A DNA stretch of 64,000 nucleotides from Actinomadura terrae (GTDB taxonomy: Bacteria > Actinomycetota > Actinomycetes > Streptosporangiales > Streptosporangiaceae): contig NZ_JAICDG010000002.1 in NCBI RefSeq assembly GCF_022751215.1, forward strand, positions 186,001 to 250,000. Direction: 5' to 3'. The stretch's first letter is position 1. Each line of letters begins with the position of its first letter. A program made the translations under genes and the position numbers. Below, in pieces: positions 52,493 to 61,980 of this stretch. Under the pieces are notes generated by a model. The model ran no database searches and was not told where the DNA came from. It saw only the letters and a list, made by a program, of their open reading frames with translations.

Positions 52493-54097
52493 GTGGATTC
52501 CGAGTCGCGGGTTGTTTTCGATGGTGTGGGTGTGACGACCGCCGACGTGCGGCGGCTGGCGGAGTCCGGCACCCCCTGCGAGGTGGCGCCGGGCGCGCTG
52601 GAACGCGCCGCCAAGAGCCGCGGCCAGTTCGAGGACCTGGTGAGCCAGGGCGTCCCCGTCTACGGGGTGACCACCGGATACGGCGAGATGATCTACATGC
52701 TCGTCGACCGTGCGCACGAGACGGAGTTGCAGACCAACCTGGTCCGCAGCCACGCCGCCGGGGTCGGCCCGCTGTTCAACATGGTGGAGGCCCGCGCGAT
52801 CGTGGCGGCCCGCTTGAACGCCCTCGCGAAGGGGCATTCGGCGGTGCGGCCCGAGGTGCTGGAACGGCTGGCGCTGTACCTGAACTCCGGCCTTATTCCG
52901 GCGATTCCGCAAATGGGATCGCTGGGCGCCAGCGGCGACCTGGCGCCGCTGTCGCACATCGCCCTCTCGCTGATCGGCGAGGGCTACCTGCTCGGCAAGA
53001 ACGGCGAGGGGCAGGTGCCGACCGGCCCGGTGCTGAAGGAGCGGGGCATCGAGCCGATCCGGCTGCGGTTCAAGGAGGGTCTCGCGCTGATCAACGGGAC
53101 CTCCGGCATGACCGGTCTCGGTGCCCTGATCGTGGAGCGCGGGCTGGACCAGGTCCGCCAGGCGGAGATCGTCACGGCCCTGGCCGTCGAGGCGCTGCGG
53201 GGCTCGACCGGGGGATTCCAGCCCGAGGGCCACGACATCGCCCGCCCCCACCCCGGCCAGATCGACACCGCCGCCAACCTGCGCGGCCTGCTGTCGGGCA
53301 GCGACCTGGTCGTCTCGCACGCGCAGTCGCGCGAGTCGGTGCAGGCCGCCCGCCGCGAAGGCGACGGCGTGCAGCGCACGCAGATGTACATGCAGAAGGC
53401 GTACTCGATGCGGGCGATCCCGCAGGTGCTCGGCGCCGTCCGCGACACCCTCTACCACGGCCGCCGCGTCGTGGACATCGAACTGAACTCCGCCAACGAC
53501 AACCCCCTGTTCTTCGAGGGGATGGAGGTCTTCCACGGCGCGAACTTCCACGGCCAGCCGGTCGCGTTCGCGATGGACTTCACGATGGTCGCGCTGACGC
53601 AGCTGGGGGTGCTGTCGGAGCGGCGCACCAACCGGATGCTCAACCGGCACCTCAGCTACGGCCTGCCCGAGTTCCTCGTCGCGGGCGACCCGGGGCTCAA
53701 CAGCGGGTTCGCGGGGGCGCAGTACCCGGCGACGGCGCTGGTGGCCGAGAACCGCACGATCGGCCCGGCCTCCACGCAGAGCATCCCGTCCAACGGCGAC
53801 AACCAGGACATCGTCTCCATGGGCCTGATCGCCGCTCGCAACGCGCGCCGGGTGCTGGACAACAACCGCTACATCCTGGCGGTCGAGTTCCTCGCCGCCG
53901 CGCAGGCCGTCGACATCGCGGACCGCGCCGCGGGGCTGTCGCCCGCCGGGCGCGCCGTCTACGACCACATCCGCGCGACCGTCCCCACGCTGGACGCCGA
54001 CCGGTTCATGGCCGACGAGATCGACCAGGTCGCCGGAATGATCGAGCGCGGTGAGTTCCTCGCCGCCGTCACCAACACCGGCACCACCCTCCACTGA
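52493..54097 (+). CDS. MIO-type tyrosine 2,3-aminomutase (SgcC4-like)
   Basis: A 534-residue member of the aromatic ammonia-lyase/aminomutase family. The MIO cofactor forms from Ala-Ser-Gly in GSLGASGDLAPLSHIALSL. The catalytic tyrosine loop is YGVTTGYGEM. The active-site motifs NSANDNPLFF and NGDNQDIVSMG are present. Within this gene set it should convert L-tyrosine to beta-tyrosine, as SgcC4 does. Ammonia-lyase activity alone (giving coumarate) cannot be excluded by eye. I take the GTG at 52493, nine bases after GAGAGG; TTG codons at 52484 and 52490 are alternatives. Confidence 0.9.
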   Translation: MDSESRVVFDGVGVTTADVRRLAESGTPCEVAPGALERAAKSRGQFEDLVSQGVPVYGVTTGYGEMIYMLVDRAHETELQTNLVRSHAAGVGPLFNMVEARAIVAARLNALAKGHSAVRPEVLERLALYLNSGLIPAIPQMGSLGASGDLAPLSHIALSLIGEGYLLGKNGEGQVPTGPVLKERGIEPIRLRFKEGLALINGTSGMTGLGALIVERGLDQVRQAEIVTALAVEALRGSTGGFQPEGHDIARPHPGQIDTAANLRGLLSGSDLVVSHAQSRESVQAARREGDGVQRTQMYMQKAYSMRAIPQVLGAVRDTLYHGRRVVDIELNSANDNPLFFEGMEVFHGANFHGQPVAFAMDFTMVALTQLGVLSERRTNRMLNRHLSYGLPEFLVAGDPGLNSGFAGAQYPATALVAENRTIGPASTQSIPSNGDNQDIVSMGLIAARNARRVLDNNRYILAVEFLAAAQAVDIADRAAGLSPAGRAVYDHIRATVPTLDADRFMADEIDQVAGMIERGEFLAAVTNTGTTLH

Positions 54098-54110
54098 AGG
54101 AGAGACATCA

Positions 54111-55571
54111 ATGGACGAGCCCGGGTTCGATGTGGTCGTGGTCGGCGGTGGCCCGTGCGGGTCGACCGTCTCGACCCTGATCGCCCGTGAGGGCCACCGG
54201 GTGCTGCTGCTGGAGCGCGAGCGGTTCCCCCGCTACCAGATCGGCGAATCACTGCTCCCCGCGACCGTGCACGGGATCTGCCGCCTGCTCGGCGTGAGCG
54301 AGAAGGTCGAGGCGGCGGGGTTCACGGTGAAGCGCGGCGGGACGTTCCGCTGGGGCGCGAGCCCCGAGCCGTGGACGTTCGCGTTCGCCGCGTCCCCGCG
54401 GTTCGCGGGGCCGCACTCGACGGCGTTGCAGGTCGAGCGGATGAAGTTCGACCAGATCCTGCTCGAGAACGCCCGCGAGACCGGCGTGGACGTCCGCGAG
54501 GAGGCGACGGTCACCAGCCTCCTGCACGAGGGCGACCGCGTCAGCGGCGTGACCTGGCACGACGCGAGCGGCGTCAAGCACCAGACCAGCGCGAGGTTCG
54601 TCGTGGACGCGTCCGGAAACGGGTCGCGCATCCACACCGCCACCGGCGGCAGCCGACGCTATTCGGAGTTCTTCCGGAACCTGGCCCTGTTCGGCTACTT
54701 CCGGGGCGGAAAGCGCCTCCCACCGCCGAACCGGGGCAACATCATCGCGGCGGCGTTCCCGTCGGGGTGGTTCTGGTACATCCCGCTCAACGACGAACTC
54801 ACCAGCGTCGGCGCCGTCCTGTTGCCCGAGGCGCTCGAACGCGTTCGCGGCGACAGGGCGGAAGCGCTCGAAACGCTGATCGGCGAATGCCCGTTCATCG
54901 CCGATCTCCTCGAAGGCGTTCCGCGGGTCACGTCCGGGCCGTACGGGGAGGTGCGCGTCCGCAAGGACTACTCCTACATCCAGGACGCCTTCACCGCGCC
55001 CGGCCTGGTGCTGGCGGGGGACGCGGCGTGCTTCATCGACCCGGTGTTCTCCTCCGGCGTGCACCTGGCCACCTATTCCGGCCTGCTGGCCGCACGCTCC
55101 ATCAACACCGTTCTCACCGGCACGCTCGGCGAGAGCGAGTGCATGGAGGAGTACGAGGCGCGGTACCGGCAGGAGTACGCCCGGTTCCACGACTTCCTGG
55201 TCGCGTTCTACGACATGCACCAGGACCAGCACTCCTATTTCTGGCGCGCGAAGAAGGTCACCGAGAACACCGGCACCGAACTGGAGTCGTTCGCCGAACT
55301 GGTCGGCGGCGGCTCGTCCGGCGAGACCGCCCTCAGCGGCAGGACGGCCGCCATCCAGGAACTGTCCCAAGCCGTCCAGACCATCGACAGGGACACCGAA
55401 CAGGTAGCGCCCGACCGCGACCTGCTGCACACCAGCCTCGCCCGGTCGGTCACCCGGACCGGCATCCGCCTGCAACTCCAGGCCACCGGCGACACCGACG
55501 ACACCACTCCGATCCGTCCCGGCGGGCTCATCCCCACGCCCGACGGCACCCACTGGACGGTAGCGAAGTAA
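54111..55571 (+). CDS. FAD-dependent halogenase (SgcC3-like)
   Basis: A 486-residue flavin-dependent halogenase. FAD motif VVVGGGPCGSTVSTLIAREG; halogenase signature WFWYIP at residue 220; FAD-site motif GDAACFIDPVFSSGVHLATYSG near 305. It has a longer C-terminal region than the homologue at 11946. In the C-1027 pathway the related SgcC3 chlorinates carrier-bound beta-tyrosine. It is 13 bases after the aminomutase gene, with GAAGGAG before ATG 54111, completing an NRPS-aminomutase-halogenase operon. It needs FADH2 from a reductase not in the window. Confidence 0.92.
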   Translation: MDEPGFDVVVVGGGPCGSTVSTLIAREGHRVLLLERERFPRYQIGESLLPATVHGICRLLGVSEKVEAAGFTVKRGGTFRWGASPEPWTFAFAASPRFAGPHSTALQVERMKFDQILLENARETGVDVREEATVTSLLHEGDRVSGVTWHDASGVKHQTSARFVVDASGNGSRIHTATGGSRRYSEFFRNLALFGYFRGGKRLPPPNRGNIIAAAFPSGWFWYIPLNDELTSVGAVLLPEALERVRGDRAEALETLIGECPFIADLLEGVPRVTSGPYGEVRVRKDYSYIQDAFTAPGLVLAGDAACFIDPVFSSGVHLATYSGLLAARSINTVLTGTLGESECMEEYEARYRQEYARFHDFLVAFYDMHQDQHSYFWRAKKVTENTGTELESFAELVGGGSSGETALSGRTAAIQELSQAVQTIDRDTEQVAPDRDLLHTSLARSVTRTGIRLQLQATGDTDDTTPIRPGGLIPTPDGTHWTVAK

Positions 55572-55572
55572 G

Positions 55573-55749
55573 GCAGTGTTTATTGAAGTCCCGGCCCACG
55601 GCCGCTCGCCTGGCGGCTCGCGGCCGTGACCGTGCCTTTGCGGGCGCGGATCGCTTCGCGATCTTCGCGGTGGGGCCTCGCCTCCGGCTTCGGCCCCACC
55701 GCTCAGCTACGCGCCCGCGTGACGGCTGAGGCCACTTTGAAACACGCCC
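55573..55749. repeat. Dispersed structured repeat, copy 3
   Basis: About 177 bases, from GCAGTGTTTATTGAAG to ACTTTGAAACACGCC. The first stem is 55597-55605/55620-55628 (nine pairs); the second is 55667-55677/55692-55702 (11 pairs). The loops are 14 bases, as in copy 1. It starts two bases after the halogenase stop codon and sits between converging genes. Confidence 0.85.
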
Positions 55750-55765
55750 TGGGGCACGGCGTCTC

Positions 55766-55803
55766 ACCGGTGGGGCCACGCCTTCGGCGTCGGCCCCACC
55801 GGT
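55766..55803. terminator. Hairpin related to the repeat's second stem
   Basis: ACCGGTGGGGCC (55766-55777) pairs with 55792-55803, with an inner ACGCC-TTC-GGCGT stem. The GTGGGGCC...GGCCCCAC arms match the second stem of the adjacent repeat copy. It probably terminates the converging halogenase and TetR transcripts. Confidence 0.65.
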
Positions 55804-55806
55804 CGG

Positions 55807-56436
55807 TTATGTGCGGGGGTCGTCGCCGCGCAGGTACCGGGTCACCATGGCCACCAGCTCGTTCTCGAACGTCTCGACCGGGATGCCGCGTGGGTCGGCC
55901 ATGACCTTGTGCGTGTTCATCTCCACGGTGAACACGATCAGCTCGGCGGCGGTGTCGAGGTCGCCCACATGGACGTCCGGGTGCCGCGCGAGGAGGTCGC
56001 GCACCCGGCCGACGCGGATCCGGCCGTGCCGGTCCACGGTGTCGAGCAGCTCCCGCGACAGCGGCGCCTCCTCGATCATGATGCGCAGCAGCTGCGGGTC
56101 CTCGCCGTGGTTGGCGACGGCGTCGCGGACCCACGTCCGCACCGCCGCCTCCAGGCTGCCGGGGGACAGGTCGAGCCGATCAGGCGCGGTCCAGCTGCCG
56201 CGGTCGATGTGCCGCACGAGCAGCTCGGCCAGGATCGCGTCCTTGTTCGGGAAGTACTGGTACAGCGAGCCGATCGAGACGCCGGCGCGTTCGGCGATGC
56301 GGTTGGTGGTTCCGGCGGCGTAGCCGTGCTCGGCGAAAACGTGAGCAGCGGCGGTGAGGATGCGCTCGCGGGTGAGCTCGGCGCGCACCTGGCGGGGCCT
56401 GCGACGTGGCTGGATTCCGCGGTCGGCCGAGGGCAT
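55807..56436 (-). CDS. TetR family regulator
   Basis: A 209-residue repressor with helix-turn-helix TTNRIAERAGVSIGSLYQYFPNKDAILAELL at about residues 43-73 and a helical ligand domain containing PQLLRIMIEEAPLSRELLDTV. ATG at 56436 follows AAAGGA. It diverges from the PPOX-type gene at 56503 over a 66-base gap holding an inverted repeat, so it probably regulates that gene and itself. A link to the metabolite genes on either side is not established. Confidence 0.88.
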   Translation of the reverse strand: MPSADRGIQPRRRPRQVRAELTRERILTAAAHVFAEHGYAAGTTNRIAERAGVSIGSLYQYFPNKDAILAELLVRHIDRGSWTAPDRLDLSPGSLEAAVRTWVRDAVANHGEDPQLLRIMIEEAPLSRELLDTVDRHGRIRVGRVRDLLARHPDVHVGDLDTAAELIVFTVEMNTHKVMADPRGIPVETFENELVAMVTRYLRGDDPRT

Positions 56437-56478
56437 CCTGAGGTCCTTTCCGGGCCCGAAAAGCGAGTAGCAAAGAGT

Positions 56479-56492
56479 TGAGCTATTGCTCA
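56479..56492. promoter_or_regulatory. Candidate TetR operator
   Basis: TGAGC (56479-56483), TATT, GCTCA (56488-56492): a symmetric element in the AT-richer gap between divergent TetR and PPOX genes, followed on the plus strand by TAATAAC just before the ATG. Confidence 0.5.
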
Positions 56493-56502
56493 TAATAACG
56501 CT

Positions 56503-57618
56503 ATGAGCTGCGAAAACAAGCAGAACTCGGGTGCCGTATCGCACCGGTTGACGACGGCCCGGCAGATCGAGGCGACGGTCGGACGGCCGCCCTCGTTCAT
56601 CATGCTCAAGCAGATCGGCACCCTCGACGCGGGCTGCCGCGCCGTCCTCGCCCGCTGCCCGATCGCGGCCATGGGCTACCGGGACGGCGACGGCGCTGCC
56701 AGGACGACCTTCGTCGGCGGGACGCCCGGGTTCGCGCGCGTCCACTCGCCCACGCGGATCTCGTTCGCGCTGCCCGGGCCCGATGTCGCGCGCGGTCCGG
56801 TCTCGTTCTTCTTCCTGCTGCCGGGCATCGGGGAGATCCTGCGCGTCAACGGCTCGCTGGCCCGACGGAAGGGCGCGGAGGCGATCGTCGGCGTCAAGGA
56901 GGCGTACGTGCACTGCGCGCAGGCCGTCCTCCGGTCGCGCCTGTGGAAGCCGCCCGCCCCACCCGAGCCGCCCACCGAGATCCCGGCCGACGGGCCCCTG
57001 GGCCTGCCCGGCGTCGCCGAGTTCCTGGCCGCCTCGCCGTTCCTCGCGCTGTCCACCTGGGACGCGTCCGGCGGGAGCGACACCAGCCCGCGCGGCGACC
57101 GGCGGACGGTGGCGCGCGTCCTGGACGGCCGCACCCTCCTCGTCCCCGACCGGCGGGGCAACAAGCGCGCCGACACCCTCCACAACCTGCTGGAGGACGA
57201 CCGGCTCTCGTTCGCCGCGCTCGTGCCGGGCCGCGACGGCGTGCTGCACGTCCGCGGCCGGGGTGCGATCACCGACGATTCCGCGCTGCTGGAGACGATG
57301 GCGCTGCGCGGGACGCCCCCGCACGCGGCGCTGCTCATCGACGTCGAGGATGCCGAGCTGACCGGCAACGACGCCGTGGCGCGCGCCCGGCTGTGGACGC
57401 CGGACGCGCACGTCGTCCGCGGGACGGTGCCCGACCTCCTCGGGCTGTCGCGGGAGCACCTCGCCGCCAACACCGCGAAGGCCGACCGCGGCCCGGCGAC
57501 GTTGCTGCTGAAGGCCGCCGGGGCGGTCCCGGGGGCGTCCCGGTTGCTGCGGGCGGCGATGAACCGCCTCTACCGGTCGGAGCTGCGGAAAGAAGGGTAC
57601 GAGGACGTCGATGCGTGA
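56503..57618 (+). CDS. Tandem split-barrel flavin/pyridoxamine-oxidase-family protein
   Basis: A 371-residue protein with two FMN-binding split-barrel halves. The first spans about 30-145 (SFIMLKQIGTLDAGCRAVLARCPIAAMGYRD, ending in the CAQAVLRSRLW segment typical of MSMEG_1061-like proteins). The second spans 160-290 (AEFLAASPFLALSTWDASGGSDTSPRGD, GNKRADTLHNLLEDDRLSFAAL). It probably binds FMN or F420; the substrate is unknown. It is controlled by the divergent TetR gene, to judge by layout. The TGA stop is 31 bases from that of the converging hydroxylase gene. Confidence 0.82.
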   Translation: MSCENKQNSGAVSHRLTTARQIEATVGRPPSFIMLKQIGTLDAGCRAVLARCPIAAMGYRDGDGAARTTFVGGTPGFARVHSPTRISFALPGPDVARGPVSFFFLLPGIGEILRVNGSLARRKGAEAIVGVKEAYVHCAQAVLRSRLWKPPAPPEPPTEIPADGPLGLPGVAEFLAASPFLALSTWDASGGSDTSPRGDRRTVARVLDGRTLLVPDRRGNKRADTLHNLLEDDRLSFAALVPGRDGVLHVRGRGAITDDSALLETMALRGTPPHAALLIDVEDAELTGNDAVARARLWTPDAHVVRGTVPDLLGLSREHLAANTAKADRGPATLLLKAAGAVPGASRLLRAAMNRLYRSELRKEGYEDVDA

Positions 57619-57648
57619 CCGCGGGCTACGTGCCGGTTCGCCCGGACG

Positions 57649-59145
57649 TCAGGAATCCAGGTCGGGCACCGTCCAGCCGTCGAGGTCGTATTCGGCCATG
57701 CACTGGTCGACGAGGTCCTTGTAGGACGCGAGCTGACCGCCGAGCGTGTGGGCGCCGAGCAGTTCGAGCCGGGTGTTCTCGTGGTTGCCCGCGTAATTGC
57801 GCTCGTAGAGCTCGTGCCGCCCGCCGAACTCGGTGCCGACCGCGTCCCACAGCAGCTTCATGAGCTTGACGCGCTCCACCGAGTCCGCGCCGCCGGAGCC
57901 GCGCAGGTACTTGTCGAGATACGGGCGGACGCGGGGATCGCGGAAGTCCGCGGCGCTGGAGTTGACATAGATCAGGCCGCTCGCCACGTCCTGGAGCACG
58001 ATCTCCCGGATGCGGGGATAGCCGATCTGCATGAACCAGCGGTAGGCCATCCCGTAGTCGGGATTGGGGAGCACGGCCCCGTTCTTCCACGGGACGGGAT
58101 TGCGCGCCGCCGCGTCCGACAGGCCCCAGAACAGGTTCCGCCAGGCGAGCACTTCCCCGAGCCGGGTCTGCACGCCACGGAAGTCGGCGACGCCGGTCAG
58201 GTCCAGTGCCTTGGCGAGCAGCCCGGCGATGAATTCCAGCTTCACCGCCAGCCGCGTGGTCCCGTGGAAGGTGAAGCGCTCCACGAATCCCGACTGGCTC
58301 GTGAACGTCTGCGCCTTGCCCAGGTCGCCGTAGACGAACACGTTCTCCCAGGGAATGAGCACCTTGTCGAGGACGAGGATCGAGTCGTTCTCGTCCATGC
58401 GCGCCGAGAGCGGGTAGTCGAACGGGCTGCGCGCCGCCGCGGCCGCCGTGTAGGAGGGGCGGCAGATCAGCTTCACCCCGGGCGCGCCGGTCGGCACGGT
58501 CGCCACGAGCGCGAATTCCTTGCGCCTGACCGGGACGCCGTAATGCGCCACGAAAGTGTGGTGGGTGAGGGCCGAGCCGGTGGCCACGACCTTGGCGCCG
58601 CTGACCACCAGGCCCGCGTCGGTCTCCCGCTCGACGTGCACGAACACGTCGGCGACCTCGTCCGGCGGCCTGCTCCGGTCGACCGGCGGATGCACGATCG
58701 CGTGGTTCCAGTACAGTACGCTCTCCTGCGCCCGCCGGTACCAGTGGCGGGCATTGTCCGCATACTCGCCATAGAATTCGGCATTGGCGCCCAGCGTGCC
58801 GAGAAAGGACCCCTTGTAGTCGGGGCCGCGCCCCATCCAGCCATAGCTCATCCGCGCCCAGAGCGCGATCGCGGCCTGGTCGGCGACCAGGTCCTCGGAA
58901 CTGCGCGGCGCGGTGAAGAACCGGTGGGTGTAGCCCTCGCCGCCGCCGTCCAGCGGAACGGTGAGCACCGGCCGGGTCTTCTCGTCGTGCAGCGAATCGT
59001 AGAGCCGCGCCGTCATCGCGATCGGGTTGCGGAACGCCGGATGGGCGGTGACGTCCTTGACGCGCTCACCGTCCAGGAAAACCTCGCGGTCGTCGCGGAG
59101 ACTCTCGACGTACTCCGCACCGGTGTACGGCCTTGTCTCGGGCAT
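57649..59145 (-). CDS. HpaB/SgcC-like flavin-dependent phenol hydroxylase
   Basis: A 498-residue oxygenase of the 4-hydroxyphenylacetate 3-monooxygenase large-subunit family: [25 protein letters not shown] at the start, then [48 protein letters not shown] and [14 protein letters not shown]. It uses reduced FAD from a reductase (HpaC/SgcE6 type) that is not in the window. SgcC hydroxylates carrier-bound 3-chloro-beta-tyrosine at C-5; the same role fits here. ATG at 59145 follows GGAGGG by nine bases. It diverges from the carboxylase gene. Confidence 0.92.
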   Translation of the reverse strand: MPETRPYTGAEYVESLRDDREVFLDGERVKDVTAHPAFRNPIAMTARLYDSLHDEKTRPVLTVPLDGGGEGYTHRFFTAPRSSEDLVADQAAIALWARMSYGWMGRGPDYKGSFLGTLGANAEFYGEYADNARHWYRRAQESVLYWNHAIVHPPVDRSRPPDEVADVFVHVERETDAGLVVSGAKVVATGSALTHHTFVAHYGVPVRRKEFALVATVPTGAPGVKLICRPSYTAAAAARSPFDYPLSARMDENDSILVLDKVLIPWENVFVYGDLGKAQTFTSQSGFVERFTFHGTTRLAVKLEFIAGLLAKALDLTGVADFRGVQTRLGEVLAWRNLFWGLSDAAARNPVPWKNGAVLPNPDYGMAYRWFMQIGYPRIREIVLQDVASGLIYVNSSAADFRDPRVRPYLDKYLRGSGGADSVERVKLMKLLWDAVGTEFGGRHELYERNYAGNHENTRLELLGAHTLGGQLASYKDLVDQCMAEYDLDGWTVPDLDS

Positions 59146-59333
59146 CGCCAGCCGCCCTCCTTCACTCGTCGATCGCGGTGGCCGGGGCAGCGCCCGGTCG
59201 GCCGGGACGCGCGCCGGGCGTCGCCAGCATCCCCCGCGCGGCCGCGCGGCCACATCTCGCGACGTGCGCTCACCCACCCGCGACCGACCGAGCGCCGCCG
59301 CCGCGTCCCGCCGCCCCGGCCCTTTAATTGGGC

Positions 59334-59367
59334 GGTGTTATGGAAATGCGTTATAAAATGGTGTTAT
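59334..59367. promoter_or_regulatory. AT-rich divergent promoter with direct repeats
   Basis: GGTGTTAT occurs at 59334-59341 and again at 59360-59367 (26-base pitch) in an unusually AT-rich patch (59330-59400) between the hydroxylase and carboxylase genes. It is probably the promoter and activator-binding region for one or both. The gap 59146-59470 holds no gene. Confidence 0.45.
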
Positions 59368-59470
59368 CAATAAATGATCGACGGGCGCACGTAAAGAGAA
59401 GCCGGGAGAACGCCATTACGGCACGCTGTCAGCAGAATTAATTGTGGTCACGCACGGGGGAGATGAGTCC

Positions 59471-61117
59471 TTGAGCACATCGGAGATCGATTTCGTCCCC
59501 GTACCCGCCCCGCGGCCGGTGAACGGCCACGCCGTCGCGCCCGCCATCGTCCCGCCGAGCCTCTCCATCCCGGCCGGACCGGCCACGATGCGGGAACTGC
59601 GGGAGCGGCGGCGCGAGCTCGCGGACCGCGTCAGGGCGGGCAAGGCGCCCGCGGTCGCGCGGCAGCACGCGCTCGGCAAGCGGACGGCGCGGGAGCGGCT
59701 CGACCTCCTGCTCGACGAGGGCTCGTTCATCGAACTCGACGCGCTCCGCCGCGCCCGGGGCGAGGACGGCGCGCGCCCCCACACCGACGGCGTCATCACC
59801 GGCTCGGGGACGATCGACGGCCGCAGGGTGTTCGTCTACGCCCAGGACTTCACCGTCATCGGCGGCTCGCTCGGCGAGGCGCACGCCGCGAAGATCCAGA
59901 AGCTGATGGACCTCGCGCTCGCGAACGGCGCGCCGCTGATCGGGCTCAACGACAGCGGCGGCGCCCGCATCCAGGAGGGGGTGATGGCGCTCGACGGGTA
60001 CGGCGGGATCTTCCGCCGCAACGTCCGCGCGTCCGGTGTGATCCCGCAGATCAGCGTGATCCTCGGCCCGTGCGCGGGCGGCGCGGCCTACTCGCCCGCC
60101 CTCACCGACTTCACGTTCATGGTCCGCGACACCGCGCAGATGTACCTGACCGGGCCCGACGTCATCGAGGCCGTCAGCGGCGAGCGCGTCACCCACGCCG
60201 AACTCGGCGGCGCCGACGTGCACGGCCAGCGGACGGGCGTGGCGACGTTCGTCCACGACGACGAGGAGAGCTGCCTGGACGAGGTCCGCTACCTGGTCTC
60301 GATGCTGCCGGCCAACTACCTGGATCCCGCGCCCGCCGGGCCGCGGCGCGGCGCGACCACCGACGAGCGGCTCGCGCTGGCGGACATCGTGCCGGTCGAG
60401 CCGAACAAGCCCTACGACATGCGGCTGGTGATCGGCGAGCTGGTGGACGACGCCGACTTCCTGGAGGTGCACGAGCGCTGGGCCGCCAACGTGATCTGCT
60501 GCCTGGCGCGGATCGACGGGCAGGTCGTCGGCATCGTCGCCAACCAGCCGATGGTGCTGGCGGGGGTGCTGGACGCGGCGGCCGCGCAGAAGGCCGCCCG
60601 CTTCGTCCGGTTCTGTGATTCCTTCGGCATTCCGCTGGTGACGCTCGTCGACGTCCCCGGATTCCTGCCCGGCACCGACCAGGAGCACGCCGGCGTCATC
60701 CGGCACGGCGCCAAGCTCCTGTACGCCTACTGCGAGGCGACGGTCCCGCGCGTCCAGGTGATCATCCGCAAGGCGTACGGCGGCGCCTACATCGTCATGG
60801 ACTCCCGGTCGATCGGCACCGACCTGTCGCTCGCGTGGCCGACCAACGAGATCGCCGTGATGGGCGCCGAGGCGGCCGTCAACCTCGTCCACCGCCGCGA
60901 GCTCGCGGCCTCGCAGGACCCGGCGGCGCTCCGCGCGGGGCTGGTCGCCGACTACACCGAACGGCTCATGCACCCCTACTACGCGGCGGAGCGGGGCCTG
61001 GTGGACGACGTCATCGACCCGTCCGACACCCGTGCCGCCGTCGCGCGCGGCCTGGCGATGCTCGCCGACAAGCAGGCCACCGCGCAGCCGCGCAAGCACG
61101 GGATCGGGCCCCTCTGA
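59471..61117 (+). CDS. Acyl-CoA carboxylase carboxyltransferase (beta) subunit
   Basis: A protein of about 548 residues of the propionyl/acetyl-CoA carboxylase beta family: GKRTARERLDLLLDEGSFIELDAL, NDSGGARIQEGV (first oxyanion region), GPCAGGAAYSPALTDFTFMV, and VDVPGFLPGTDQEHAGVIRHGAKLLYAY with KAYGGAYIVMDS (second). It moves carboxyl from biotin to acyl-CoA to make malonyl- or methylmalonyl-CoA. Biotin-carboxylase and biotin-carrier subunits must come from elsewhere. The TTG at 59471 follows GGGGGAG by eight bases; a GTG at 59444 is possible. It could feed polyketide extender units for the pathway. Confidence 0.92.
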   Translation: MSTSEIDFVPVPAPRPVNGHAVAPAIVPPSLSIPAGPATMRELRERRRELADRVRAGKAPAVARQHALGKRTARERLDLLLDEGSFIELDALRRARGEDGARPHTDGVITGSGTIDGRRVFVYAQDFTVIGGSLGEAHAAKIQKLMDLALANGAPLIGLNDSGGARIQEGVMALDGYGGIFRRNVRASGVIPQISVILGPCAGGAAYSPALTDFTFMVRDTAQMYLTGPDVIEAVSGERVTHAELGGADVHGQRTGVATFVHDDEESCLDEVRYLVSMLPANYLDPAPAGPRRGATTDERLALADIVPVEPNKPYDMRLVIGELVDDADFLEVHERWAANVICCLARIDGQVVGIVANQPMVLAGVLDAAAAQKAARFVRFCDSFGIPLVTLVDVPGFLPGTDQEHAGVIRHGAKLLYAYCEATVPRVQVIIRKAYGGAYIVMDSRSIGTDLSLAWPTNEIAVMGAEAAVNLVHRRELAASQDPAALRAGLVADYTERLMHPYYAAERGLVDDVIDPSDTRAAVARGLAMLADKQATAQPRKHGIGPL

Positions 61118-61138
61118 GCCGGGCGTCCCCGGAGAGCG

Positions 61139-61813
61139 TCAACCGCCGGTGTCGCGGAGCCGCTCCAGCGCCTCCCGCGACGCCTGGACGGACCCGGACG
61201 CCCGCTCGGGCGCGTCCCCCTGGCCGACCATGAGGCTGACGAGCTGGCTCTCGAAACAGGTGTCGGCGTCATAGGGGGGCACCAGATAACCGCCCAGCTC
61301 CAACGCCACGAGCCCGTGTATCGCGCTCCACATCTGGTGCGCGACGAGTTCGGCGTCGACGGACGTGAAGCGCCGCGCGGCGACGCAGCGCGCCGCCGTC
61401 TCCACCACCCGCGCCAACGTGAACCGGCCGTACTGGCGGTCCTGGTCGGTGAGGGAGAAACCGGCCAGCGTCGTCGTCCCGAACATGATCGCGTAGAGAT
61501 ACGGATTCGTCCGGGCGTTGGTCCGGTAGACACGGCCGATCAAGGCCATGTCCGCCACCGGATCGGCGGAATCGGTGATACCGGTAAAGCCGCGCTGCAA
61601 ACGCGCGAACCCCTCGTGCACCATTCCTCGGACCAGCCCGCCCATGCCGCCGAAATGGGTGTAGACGGCCATTGTCGAGCATCCGGCCTCGGCCGCCAGT
61701 CGCCGCGTCGACAGCGCTCCGGGCCCGCCCTCGGCCAGCAGTCGGGCGCCGATGTCGATGAGCCTGGTGGTCAGTCGGGGATCAGGGCGCCGGGGCGACA
61801 CGGTCGCGTCCAC
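61139..61813 (-). CDS. TetR family regulator (WHG-type C-terminal domain)
   Basis: A 224-residue repressor. Helix-turn-helix: LSTRRLAAEAGCSTMAVYTHFGGMGGLVRGM at about 34-64. The ligand domain contains FTSVDAELVAHQMWSAIHGLVALELGGYL, the WHG-type signature (MWSAIHGL). It converges on the carboxylase gene. The GTG at 61813 is the first start in frame. The 167 bases after it contain no gene. The targets are not evident. Confidence 0.85.
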   Translation of the reverse strand: MDATVSPRRPDPRLTTRLIDIGARLLAEGGPGALSTRRLAAEAGCSTMAVYTHFGGMGGLVRGMVHEGFARLQRGFTGITDSADPVADMALIGRVYRTNARTNPYLYAIMFGTTTLAGFSLTDQDRQYGRFTLARVVETAARCVAARRFTSVDAELVAHQMWSAIHGLVALELGGYLVPPYDADTCFESQLVSLMVGQGDAPERASGSVQASREALERLRDTGG

Positions 61814-61980
61814 GAGTGCGCCGCCACGCGTGCCCGTTCAAGACACCACTTCCTTTCCCTTATCACGAAAGGGGGAATGCGCCGATGGTAGCCGCTGATC
61901 GTCGGTAGGCCTAATTTCTGATGAGCCACGTTAGAGGGAAAAAGGTGATATTCCTGGCTATAAGCCTTGAACGCGGTGGT

